This document shows positions 1 through 5,292 of a stretch of DNA of 5,292 nucleotides, piece by piece. Numbering within the stretch: the first letter of the stretch is position 1; each line of letters opens with the position of its first letter. The notes below the pieces were generated by a model that searched no databases, had not been told where the DNA came from, and worked only from the letters and a program-made list of their open reading frames with translations. Both the position numbers and the translations under genes were made by a program. The stretch lies in assembly GCA_024636355.1 (NCBI GenBank), contig JAGXHH010000022.1, positions 1 through 5,292 on the forward strand, written 5' to 3'. Source of the stretch: Desulfobacteraceae bacterium. Lineage in GTDB: Bacteria > Desulfobacterota > Desulfobacteria > Desulfobacterales > Desulfosalsimonadaceae.

Positions 1-1358
1 ACATAGTCCTCGTCGACCGCATAGACGGCCCCCTCTTCCATATCCTTGGCCTCCACCTGACTTACGAAACGGCCTTTCTGATCGACCGGGTCATTGAGTT
101 CGGAAAACCCGTTGGCGATTTCCCGTCCGGCGATAAAGAGCTCGAATCGATCCGCCAGATCGGGATTTTCCTTGTTTCGACGGGAAAGGGGGGATACTTC
201 GATCGGGTATCCGGTAATAAACGTGGGCTGAACCAGTTTGGGTTCCACCAGGTGATCAAAGACTTTGGTGAGCAGCTTGCCGTAACCGACCGGCTGGCGT
301 TTGGCATCGGTGGTGGCAATTTTTTCGGTTTCGGCAAACAACCGGAGTTTTTCCGGGTCTTTGACGATCACCGGGTCGACACCCCCCACATCCGTTATCG
401 AATCCAGAAGAGAAATCCGTTTCCAGGAGCCCCCGAATTCGAGTGTTTCGCCCTGGTACTCCACCCGGGTCGTGCCGCAGACCGCCTCGGCGGCGGCGGC
501 AAACATCGATTCGGTAAAATCCATCAGGTCTTCATATGTGGCGTACGCCTGATAGAACTCGAGCATGGTGAATTCCGGGTTGTGCTGGGTGGAGATCCCC
601 TCGTTTCTGAAATTCCGGTTGATTTCGAACACACGCTCAAAACCGCCTACCACCAGCCGTTTCAGGTAGAGCTCCGGGGCGATGCGCAGGTACAAATCGA
701 TGCCGAGCGCATTGTGATGGGTCCGGAACGGCCGGGCATCCGCACCGCCGGGAATCGTCTGCATCATAGGGGTTTCGACTTCGAGATAATCGCGATCGAT
801 GAGAAACTGTCGGATAGCCTGGACCAGCCGGGAGCGTTTGATGAACAACTCCCGGGCGCCGGCATTCATGACCAGGTCGAGATAGCGCTGGCGGTATCGT
901 TTTTCCGGGTCCTTGAGACCGTGAAATTTTTCCGGCAGCGGGCGGAAGGACTTGGCCAGCAGCCGGAATTCATCCGCAAGCAGGGTCCATTCTCCCGTTT
1001 TGGTGGCAAACAGGGTCCCGGTGATCCCGATATAGTCGCCTATATCGAGTTTTTTGAACAGTGCGTAGGCCGCATCACCGACTTTGTCTTGTCTCACGTA
1101 AGCCTGGAGTTGACCGGACCGGTCCCGGAACCGGAGGAAGGTCGATTTTCCGAACCGGTTGACCGCCATAATCCGACCGGAGGCGGCCACCACGGCCGTA
1201 CCGCCGATTGTATCTTCATCGCCCTGTTCGATAGCCGAAAGGATGTCGGCCACGGTGTGGCTGACGCGAAAATCATTGGGAAAAAGCTCGGCGCCCGAGT
1301 CTTTTATCTCCTCTATTTTTTCCAGTCGCTTTGCAAGAACGTCTTTTGCCTGCTCCAT
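1..1358 (-). CDS. lysS: Lysyl-tRNA synthetase, class II (C-terminus cut by window edge)
   Basis: Attaches lysine to tRNA-Lys in the cytoplasm using ATP. The frame is open from the ATG at 1358 to the left edge, giving 452 complete residues ending in the DEDY that precedes motif 3 in this family. Bacterial LysS is usually about 490-510 residues, so roughly 45 are missing, including motif 3 (the G-G-D-R adenylate-binding segment). Seen in order: an N-terminal helix (1-45), an anticodon-binding OB fold (about 53-135), the helical linker with RYRQRYLDL (154-162), motif 1 ending in LEVETPMMQ (192-200), motif 2 with FRNEGIS and HNPEFTMLE (250-267), and GREIANGFSELND (411-423), all close to Escherichia coli LysS. 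No frameshift is seen. The start is supported by AGGAG at 1368-1372, nine bases upstream. It lies 277 nt downstream of the pilS-like gene on the same strand. Identity is secure; class I LysRS is excluded by the class II motifs. Confidence 0.97.
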   Translation of the reverse strand, partial: MEQAKDVLAKRLEKIEEIKDSGAELFPNDFRVSHTVADILSAIEQGDEDTIGGTAVVAASGRIMAVNRFGKSTFLRFRDRSGQLQAYVRQDKVGDAAYALFKKLDIGDYIGITGTLFATKTGEWTLLADEFRLLAKSFRPLPEKFHGLKDPEKRYRQRYLDLVMNAGARELFIKRSRLVQAIRQFLIDRDYLEVETPMMQTIPGGADARPFRTHHNALGIDLYLRIAPELYLKRLVVGGFERVFEINRNFRNEGISTQHNPEFTMLEFYQAYATYEDLMDFTESMFAAAAEAVCGTTRVEYQGETLEFGGSWKRISLLDSITDVGGVDPVIVKDPEKLRLFAETEKIATTDAKRQPVGYGKLLTKVFDHLVEPKLVQPTFITGYPIEVSPLSRRNKENPDLADRFELFIAGREIANGFSELNDPVDQKGRFVSQVEAKDMEEGAVYAVDEDY

Positions 1359-1391
1359 TATAGGATACTCCTGTTCACATTCGCTGCGATT

Positions 1392-1408
1392 GATGGCATA
1401 TCGCCATC
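1392..1408. repeat. Small hairpin just upstream of the lysS ribosome binding site
   Basis: GATGGC (1392-1397) and GCCATC (1403-1408) form a perfect 6-bp stem with a 5-nt loop. In the lysS transcript it would sit about 20 nt upstream of the AGGAG box. A second weak dyad lies nearby, GTTAT at 1441-1445 with ATAAC at 1454-1458. Neither has a following T-run, so they are not terminators. Such short dyads can arise by chance; any effect on lysS translation is speculative. Confidence 0.3.
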
Positions 1409-1471
1409 CTTTACCAGTGAATTGACTTTTGATCTTTTCAGTTATTTTGACCGATAACGCCATTAGAATTC

Positions 1472-1516
1472 AAAGGCGTCCATTACCCCTTTTTTTTCAA
1501 TGGGTAATCGGCCTTT
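1472..1516. repeat. Two-part inverted repeat with a T8/A8 loop upstream of lysS
   Basis: Outer arms AAAGGC (1472-1477) and GCCTTT (1511-1516) are perfect complements, and inner arms ATTACCC (1482-1488) and GGGTAAT (1502-1508) are also perfect. Together they give 13 base pairs interrupted by an internal loop of 4 nt on one side and 2 nt on the other. The 13-nt apical loop holds eight consecutive T on the plus strand (1490-1497). It lies about 115 nt upstream of the lysS start and 120 nt downstream of the pilS-like stop. No T-run follows the stem in either direction, so it is not a standard intrinsic terminator. It could be a leader structure or a protein-binding site. Confidence 0.45.
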
Positions 1517-1543
1517 GCTATCCCATTTGGCGCTACCTGTCAA
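1515..1543 (-). promoter_or_regulatory. Candidate sigma-70-type promoter for lysS
   Basis: On the minus strand a perfect TTGACA (-35; 1543-1538) is followed after exactly 17 nt by TAGCAA (1520-1515), which matches the TATAAT -10 consensus at only 3 of 6 positions. Transcription would start near 1508, giving lysS a leader of about 150 nt. The predicted start falls inside the right half of the inverted repeat at 1472-1516, so the full 13-bp RNA stem could form only in read-through RNA from upstream. The evidence is a consensus match by eye and the -10 is weak. Confidence 0.3.
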
Positions 1544-1590
1544 GGCTTTTGCCGGCCGGCACCGGTACGCTTCAGCAGACGGCAACGGTC

Positions 1591-1604
1591 AACTTCAGGA
1601 AGTT
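1591..1604. repeat. 14-bp operator-like dyad after the pilS-like gene
   Basis: AACTTC (1591-1596) and GAAGTT (1599-1604) are perfect complements separated by only two bases. The spacing is too tight for a good RNA hairpin but suits a dimeric DNA-binding protein. It lies 32 nt downstream of the pilS-like stop codon and upstream of the candidate lysS promoter. A ten-base palindrome, GCCGGCCGGC, follows at 1551-1560 between it and that promoter. No regulator can be assigned, and chance occurrence is possible. Confidence 0.25.
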
Positions 1605-1635
1605 ACGGATTTGATTAGACCCGCCTGGTCGGTCG

Positions 1636-2943
1636 TTAAGTGGCTGACGGATGTCGTTTGAGCCGGATAGTCACCCGGGTGCCCCGGCCAGGTTTCGAGT
1701 CAACGTCGATTAAGCCGCCGTATGACCCGACAATCTGGTGGACAATTGAAAGTCCCAGACCGGTGCCTCTCGGTTTCGTGGAATAGAAGGGATCAAATAT
1801 GAATTTCGCTGCATCTTCGGAAATGCCGCAACCGTTATCCGCTACAGTGATACTGGCAAACGTTTTGCGCACCGGATGCAGGGAAATATCGATTCGTCCC
1901 CGGTCGGCCACCGCTTCTGCCGCATTGTTCAACAGGTTCCATATCACCTGCTTCAAGTGCTTCGGGTCGATATCGACGGAAATCGGTCTTTTCAGGTCCG
2001 TATGGACCGAAATCCTGTCGCTGTATGCCGGATCCGCCGTAAACAGGGAAACGACTTCCTCGATTGCCCTGTCGAGCCGCACCTCTTGAATTTTTCCGGT
2101 TTGCGGGCGGGCGAACATCAGGAACTCGGTCACCAGTGAGCTCAACCGGTCGGCTTCCCGCAGAATAATCTGCATCAGTTTGTCATGGTCCGGATCATAG
2201 GGGATGCTCTCGCGCAGCATCTGGATGGAACCGATCAGGGAGGCCAGGGGATTCTTGATTTCATGCGTCAGACCGGCGGCCATTTCCCCGACGGCCGCCA
2301 GACGTTCCACCCGTTTCATCTGGTCTTCGATATCCCAGAGTTCCTGCTTGGCGTTGCGTTCCTGCTCGGCAAGAAAGCCGCTCAGGAATGCCACCGCATA
2401 GCAGGCGCCGAAGGTGATCACCAGTTTGAACACCACATACTGCCAGTCGTGGCGGATCATCGTATCGCTTCCGTCAAATCCGATCGGCTGGATGATCCTG
2501 AAAAATTCCAGGTCAATCAGCACCCCGTACTGGAGAACGCACATGGTGGCGATGACCATCCCGCCCCGCCGGTAAATCACCATGGTGGCATAGATGATTA
2601 CCACGAGGTAAAGGAATGAAAAGACGCTGGAAGATGAGCCGGTTATGAATATGACAAGTGTGACAAAGAAGGTATCCAGGCCGGTCTGGACATAGGCGAA
2701 CGCAACCAGCCGTTTTACCCGGGGGAGAAAAACGGAATACCCGATCGAAAAAATCAACATGATGCCGGCCAGCAGCATCAGATTTGAAAACGGCTGGCCG
2801 AGCAGCACCAGGTTGGTGTCGGGCCGGACAGCAGCGATCACCACCGAGCCGAGCAGTACACCGGCAAACAGGGTCCGGAAAAATATCAGCCACTTGATTT
2901 TCCGGTACAGGTCGTGCTCGGATTTGCTCCTGCCGGCGGCCAT
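1636..2943 (-). CDS. pilS: PilS-type membrane sensor histidine kinase without a PAS domain
   Basis: Inner-membrane sensor kinase that autophosphorylates on a histidine and would pass the phosphate to a response regulator; in the PilS family the partner is the sigma-54 activator PilR, controlling pilin expression. With the start at 2943 it has 435 residues. Six hydrophobic helices lie at about 18-39, 54-73, 79-102, 106-124, 127-145 and 169-193. A charged linker leads to the H box HEIKNPLASL (phospho-accepting His227). The ATPase domain has the N box NLLNNAAEA (336-344), G1 DNGCGI (369-374), F box FDPFYSTK (383-390) and G2 GTGLGLSIV (393-401), so the kinase looks active. Only about 34 residues separate the last helix from His227, too few for the PAS domain found in Pseudomonas PilS. 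An ATG at 3018 is in frame but would overlap pilC by 68 nt; the ATG at 2943, 7 nt after the pilC stop, fits better. Its Shine-Dalgarno is weak (GGGAG at 2958-2962, 14 nt away), suggesting translational coupling to pilC. The PilS name rests on membrane topology and on pilC next door. Confidence 0.8.
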   Translation of the reverse strand: MAAGRSKSEHDLYRKIKWLIFFRTLFAGVLLGSVVIAAVRPDTNLVLLGQPFSNLMLLAGIMLIFSIGYSVFLPRVKRLVAFAYVQTGLDTFFVTLVIFITGSSSSVFSFLYLVVIIYATMVIYRRGGMVIATMCVLQYGVLIDLEFFRIIQPIGFDGSDTMIRHDWQYVVFKLVITFGACYAVAFLSGFLAEQERNAKQELWDIEDQMKRVERLAAVGEMAAGLTHEIKNPLASLIGSIQMLRESIPYDPDHDKLMQIILREADRLSSLVTEFLMFARPQTGKIQEVRLDRAIEEVVSLFTADPAYSDRISVHTDLKRPISVDIDPKHLKQVIWNLLNNAAEAVADRGRIDISLHPVRKTFASITVADNGCGISEDAAKFIFDPFYSTKPRGTGLGLSIVHQIVGSYGGLIDVDSKPGRGTRVTIRLKRHPSAT

Positions 2944-2950
2944 GCAGGGC

Positions 2951-4156
2951 TTACAGGCTCCCGGCCATCTTGAAGATCGGCAGGTACATGGAAACGACCA
3001 GGCCGCCAATGACCACACCGAGAAAGACGAGCATGAACGGCTCGATCAGCGACGTCATGTTATCGACAGCCTGATCGACTTCTTCCTCGTAGAAGTCGGC
3101 GATTTTTTCGAGCATGGCATCGATCGCCCCGGTCGACTCGCCGACGGCAATCATCTGGCACACCATCGGGGGAAATACCCCGGTCTGGGAGAGTGGGTCG
3201 GCAATGGTCTGCCCCTCGGCAATGCTGGTTCGGACCTTGTAAAGCGCCATTTCTATGGTTTTGTTGCCGGATGTTTTGGCGACGATATCCAGCGCTTCCA
3301 GGATGGCCACACCACTGGCGAGCATGGTTCCCATAGTCCGGGTGAACTTTGCCACGGCGACTTTGCGGATCAGCATGCCGATCACCGGCATTTTCAGCAT
3401 CAGATCATCGACGATGGCCCGGCCCCGCTCGGTGCGGTAAAACCGTTTCAACGCGAAAATAAAGAGCGCGATGCCGCCAAGCAGGTAAAGAATATTTGAT
3501 TTAACGAATCGGCTCATGGCGACGACCACCTGGGTCGGCACCGGCAGGGCCTTGCCGAAATCGGCAAACATTTCCTCGAATACCGGGATAACGAATACCA
3601 GGATGACGGCCACGACCCCCACTGCAATAACCAGGGTAACGATCGGGTAAGTCATCGCACCCTTGACCTGGGCCTTTAACCTTGCGGCCTTTTCCATATA
3701 GGCGGAAAGACGCCGCAAGATCACGTCCAGGATACCGCCGGCTTCACCGGCGGCAACCATATTGACAAACAGCGTATCGAACTGCTCCGGGTATTTCTTC
3801 AGGGACTCGGCAAGCGTCTGACCGCTTTCCACCGATTGCTTGATGTCCTTGAGCATTTTTTTTAACGTGGGGTTGTCCTGCTGGGACTGCAGGATATCGA
3901 GACACTGGATGATCGGCAAACCCGCATCGATCATGGTGGAAAACTGCCGGCAGAATACGATGATGTCCGACTGCTGGATTTTGGGCTGTAAAAAGCTGAC
4001 GTTTTCAAACAGGTCTTTCGGCTTCTTTTTGACCTTGACGGGATTGATGCGCTGCCGGGCAAGGATGGCACGAACATCCTGTTCGCTTGCCGCTTCGATT
4101 TCGCCCTTGCGGACCTGATTGTTCCGGTCCTTACCTTCCCACAGAAAAACAGGCAT
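2951..4156 (-). CDS. pilC: Type IV pilus inner-membrane platform protein PilC
   Basis: Polytopic inner-membrane protein of the GspF/PilC family. It forms the platform at the base of the type IV pilus on which the PilB (extension) and PilT (retraction) ATPases act. The 401 residues are normal for the family. The N-terminus MPVFLWEGKD is typical of PilC and is followed by a basic segment (41-47). Two repeated GspF domains are visible: the first has FCRQFSTMIDAGLPI (68-82), the AGEAGG motif (136-141) and a membrane helix at about 169-193; the second has FTRTMGTMLASGVAILEALD (271-290), VGESTG (338-343) and a C-terminal helix at about 371-394. A further hydrophobic helix lies at 221-238. AAGGGGG at 4161-4167, about 4 nt before the ATG, is the ribosome binding site. 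It is the first gene of its transcription unit, with the pilS-like gene 7 nt behind. A type II secretion GspF is the alternative, but the kinase neighbour favours the pilus. No pilB or pilT is adjacent. Confidence 0.92.
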   Translation of the reverse strand: MPVFLWEGKDRNNQVRKGEIEAASEQDVRAILARQRINPVKVKKKPKDLFENVSFLQPKIQQSDIIVFCRQFSTMIDAGLPIIQCLDILQSQQDNPTLKKMLKDIKQSVESGQTLAESLKKYPEQFDTLFVNMVAAGEAGGILDVILRRLSAYMEKAARLKAQVKGAMTYPIVTLVIAVGVVAVILVFVIPVFEEMFADFGKALPVPTQVVVAMSRFVKSNILYLLGGIALFIFALKRFYRTERGRAIVDDLMLKMPVIGMLIRKVAVAKFTRTMGTMLASGVAILEALDIVAKTSGNKTIEMALYKVRTSIAEGQTIADPLSQTGVFPPMVCQMIAVGESTGAIDAMLEKIADFYEEEVDQAVDNMTSLIEPFMLVFLGVVIGGLVVSMYLPIFKMAGSL

Positions 4157-4229
4157 TAGGCCCCCTTTTTCAATTTCTTAAAGAATACATGCGCCCGAGC
4201 GGGCTGACTGACTGATACTTCAGGCATGA

Positions 4230-4256
4230 ATAACCATCCGTGACTTCGGATGTTAT
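4230..4256. repeat. 10-bp bulged hairpin upstream of pilC
   Basis: ATAA (4230-4233) plus CATCCG (4235-4240) pair with CGGATG (4247-4252) plus TTAT (4253-4256). One C is bulged at 4234, and the loop is 6 nt. It lies about 75-100 nt upstream of the pilC start. Neither strand has a T-run after it, so it is not an intrinsic terminator. It could be an operator or a 5'-leader structure. The right arm overlaps the weak GATAAC -10 candidate, so a protein bound here could affect pilC transcription; that is inference. Confidence 0.4.
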
Positions 4257-4280
4257 CGATTGCTGTTCCGGGTGAGTGTA

Positions 4281-4400
4281 AAATAGTTTTCCATAAAAAG
4301 TTCAATTAAAATTAAAATTGCATTTGAGTTGTTATCATAATAAAAATTAAAAAACAATTGCTTTCACTTCCGACCTTCTTTCGAGAAAAATTACTGAAAA
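4281..4400. promoter_or_regulatory. Strongly AT-rich tract with A/T runs
   Basis: By hand count 27 of these 120 bases are G or C, far below the flanking genes. The tract has A-runs and T-runs and a short direct repeat around 4304-4320 (ATTAAA twice, then ATTG). Such DNA is often bent and can act as an UP element for RNA polymerase or as a site for nucleoid proteins. Its position about 125 nt and more upstream of pilC and over 330 nt upstream of the DHH gene makes a promoter-region role for the pilC side plausible. No specific binding site is recognised. Confidence 0.35.
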
Positions 4401-4604
4401 ATCATGTATTTGTTTTTCTTGAATCGCTACTCTGTCGAAAAAAAGAAGGCAAACGAATTTTCCGGTCTAAGTTCGAGATTTCCTGTTACAAGTTTCCGTT
4501 ACACGGATTTCCGGATCGTGTGCATCTGATCGAACAGATTAAAATTCACTCCTGGACGTGTATATGATATTTATAAGAAGTTTGTTTTAAAAAAAATGTT
4601 TAGC

Positions 4605-4698
4605 ATGTCGCTCCAAACGACATCGGTTTCAATAGCCGGATACCGGCATTATCTCAAGCAGCAGGCGCACCGGCAGTTCACACCGGAAATGTGTCCGG
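4605..4698. repeat. Run of three short hairpins upstream of the DHH gene
   Basis: Three dyads follow one another in the presumed leader of the DHH gene. ATGTCG (4605-4610) pairs with CGACAT (4618-4623) around a 7-nt loop. AAT plus GCCGG (4631-4639, one bulged A at 4634) pairs with CCGGC plus ATT (4643-4650) around a 3-nt loop. CCGGA (4683-4687) pairs with TCCGG (4694-4698) around a 6-nt loop. None is followed by a T-run, and no known riboswitch fold is recognised. They would lie in the 5' leader if transcription starts in the AT-rich stretch near 4561-4577. Their role is unknown and any one could be chance. Confidence 0.3.
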
Positions 4699-4733
4699 GA
4701 ATCAATTTCTTGTAATTCGGGACAGGTTCTTCA

Positions 4734-5292
4734 TTGACGAATACCATATCCACTGACAACGATGCGCTCACCCTGATCACCACTCACATCAATGCCGATT
4801 TTGATGCCGTGGGCTCCATGCTGGCCGCCCATAAGCTCTACCCCGGCTCCCTGGTCGTTTTTCCCGGGTTTCATGAAAAATCGATGAAAAACTTCATCGT
4901 CAGTTCCATGGCCTACCTGTTTGACATGGTCGAACTCAAGCAGATCGATCCGGCCCGGGTCAAACGCCTGGTCATCGTCGATACCAAACAGGCCTCCCGT
5001 ATTGGTGAACTCGAAAGCCTTCTGAAACGAGACGATGTGGAAATCCATATCTACGACCACCACCCGTCGCTTGGAAACGACATTGAAGCCGATTACGAAA
5101 TCAACCGGTCGACCGGCGCCAATGTCACCCTGCTGGCCGACCTCATCCGGGAACAGGGCATCGAGATCACCCCGGATGAAGCGACCATCATGTGCCTGGG
5201 AATTTACGAGGATACCGGCGCCTTCACCTATGCGTCCACCACGGAAAGCGATTTTCTGGCAGCCGCCTACCTGCTGTCCAAAGGTGCGAACC
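4734..5292 (+). CDS. DHH phosphoesterase-domain protein, probable N-terminus of a DHH-CBS-tRNA nucleotidyltransferase fusion (partial)
   Basis: The visible 186 residues form a DHH-family phosphoesterase domain and run off the right edge. Metal-binding motifs are intact: THINADFDAVGS (17-28, with His18, Asp22 and Asp24), VIVDT (80-84, Asp83), YDHHP (107-111) and GIYEDTG (156-162, Asp160). The segment LYPGSLVVFPG (35-45) followed by HEK resembles the large deltaproteobacterial and Aquifex-type proteins in which DHH is followed by two CBS domains and a class II tRNA nucleotidyltransferase that adds the 3'-terminal A or CCA. That C-terminal part is outside the window, so the fusion is inferred. 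An NrnA-like oligoribonuclease or pAp phosphatase is the alternative. An in-frame stop at 4713-4715 leaves TTG at 4734 as the only reasonable start, since the first in-frame ATG (4818) lies inside the first motif. A modest ACAGG at 4722-4726 sits 7 nt upstream. It is divergent from pilC and has no evident link to the pilus. Confidence 0.85.
   Translation, partial: MTNTISTDNDALTLITTHINADFDAVGSMLAAHKLYPGSLVVFPGFHEKSMKNFIVSSMAYLFDMVELKQIDPARVKRLVIVDTKQASRIGELESLLKRDDVEIHIYDHHPSLGNDIEADYEINRSTGANVTLLADLIREQGIEITPDEATIMCLGIYEDTGAFTYASTTESDFLAAAYLLSKGAN

Larger units (their letters stand above)
4157..4733. other. 577-nt divergent intergenic region between pilC and the DHH gene
   Basis: No convincing gene is seen here. 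Both flanking genes read outward, so promoters for both should lie inside. On the pilC side there is a GC dyad, GCCCG/CGGGC at 4193-4204, a triple CTGA run at 4204-4215 and the hairpin at 4230-4256. The best pilC promoter found is TTTACA (minus strand, 4282-4277) with GATAAC (4257-4252), but the 19-nt spacing is poor. On the DHH side the AT-rich stretch at 4561-4577 has -10-like hexamers, TATGAT at 4563-4568 and TATAAG at 4572-4577, but no good -35 element. I saw no TGGC-N-TGC sigma-54 site, no tRNA and no riboswitch. A 69-codon frame at 4358-4567 begins with TTG and has no ribosome binding site; I do not call it a gene. Confidence 0.7.

Noticed and set aside
252..1457. Long plus-strand open frame of 401 codons
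   Set aside because: It lies antisense to lysS, whose class II motifs are unmistakable. Its product has no recognisable domain and has the composition of a complementary-strand shadow.
1482..1508. Intrinsic terminator for the pilS-like gene
   Set aside because: The homopolymer lies in the loop rather than after the stem, and neither strand has a T-run following the arms.
2185..2619. Plus-strand open frame of 144 codons
   Set aside because: It lies wholly antisense to the histidine kinase core and membrane region, with no ribosome binding site or domain.
2759..3499. Plus-strand open frame of 246 codons across the pilS-pilC junction
   Set aside because: It is antisense to two well-supported genes and rich in His, Asp and Gly in the way typical of antisense reading; no motif is recognised.
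4465..4485. tRNA-like T-loop (GTTCGAG)
   Set aside because: The flanking bases do not form the 5-bp T stem, and no acceptor or anticodon arm is found around it.
4358..4567. Small plus-strand frame of 69 codons in the intergenic region
   Set aside because: It starts with TTG in an A/T run with no Shine-Dalgarno sequence. The product resembles no family I know, and its composition follows the AT-rich DNA.
4157..4733. CRISPR array, insertion sequence ends or attachment site
   Set aside because: There are no regularly spaced direct repeats, no transposase frame, and no target-site duplication or tRNA gene end.
4731..5063. Minus-strand open frame of 110 codons
   Set aside because: It is antisense to the DHH domain, whose metal-binding motifs on the plus strand are all present.

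Overview
The window reads as an ordinary chromosomal segment of a Gram-negative bacterium, most likely a Desulfobacterota (deltaproteobacterial) relative. Three things suggest this: a PilC/PilS pair of deltaproteobacterial style, a DHH-domain protein of the type fused to CBS domains and a tRNA nucleotidyltransferase in that group, and moderately GC-rich coding DNA next to a sharply AT-rich intergenic region. The taxonomy is inferred from protein character alone; no rRNA or other marker is present.

Layout. Positions 1-1358 (minus strand) hold lysyl-tRNA synthetase, lacking only about the last 45 residues beyond the left edge. Positions 1359-1635 are a gap with several small dyads and a candidate lysS promoter, but no convincing intrinsic terminator. 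Positions 1636-2943 (minus) encode a six-helix membrane histidine kinase of the PilS type, and 2951-4156 (minus) encode PilC, the inner-membrane platform protein of type IV pili. The order of transcription is therefore pilC, pilS, then lysS. Positions 4157-4733 are a 577-nt divergent intergenic region with an AT-rich core and several hairpins. From 4734 to the right edge (plus) runs the N-terminal part of a DHH phosphoesterase-domain protein with a TTG start.

How the genes relate. PilC and PilS belong to the same type IV pilus pathway: PilC works at the base of the machine with the PilB/PilT ATPases, and PilS-family kinases control pilin transcription through the sigma-54 activator PilR. Neither ATPase, nor PilR, nor a pilin gene lies beside them, so the pilus locus looks split. 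LysS and the DHH protein concern tRNA (charging and, probably, 3'-end synthesis) and have no evident tie to the pilus genes.

I found no previously undescribed system. The points most worth a second look are the absence of a PAS domain in the PilS-type kinase, the missing pilR, and the structured, AT-rich divergent intergenic region.
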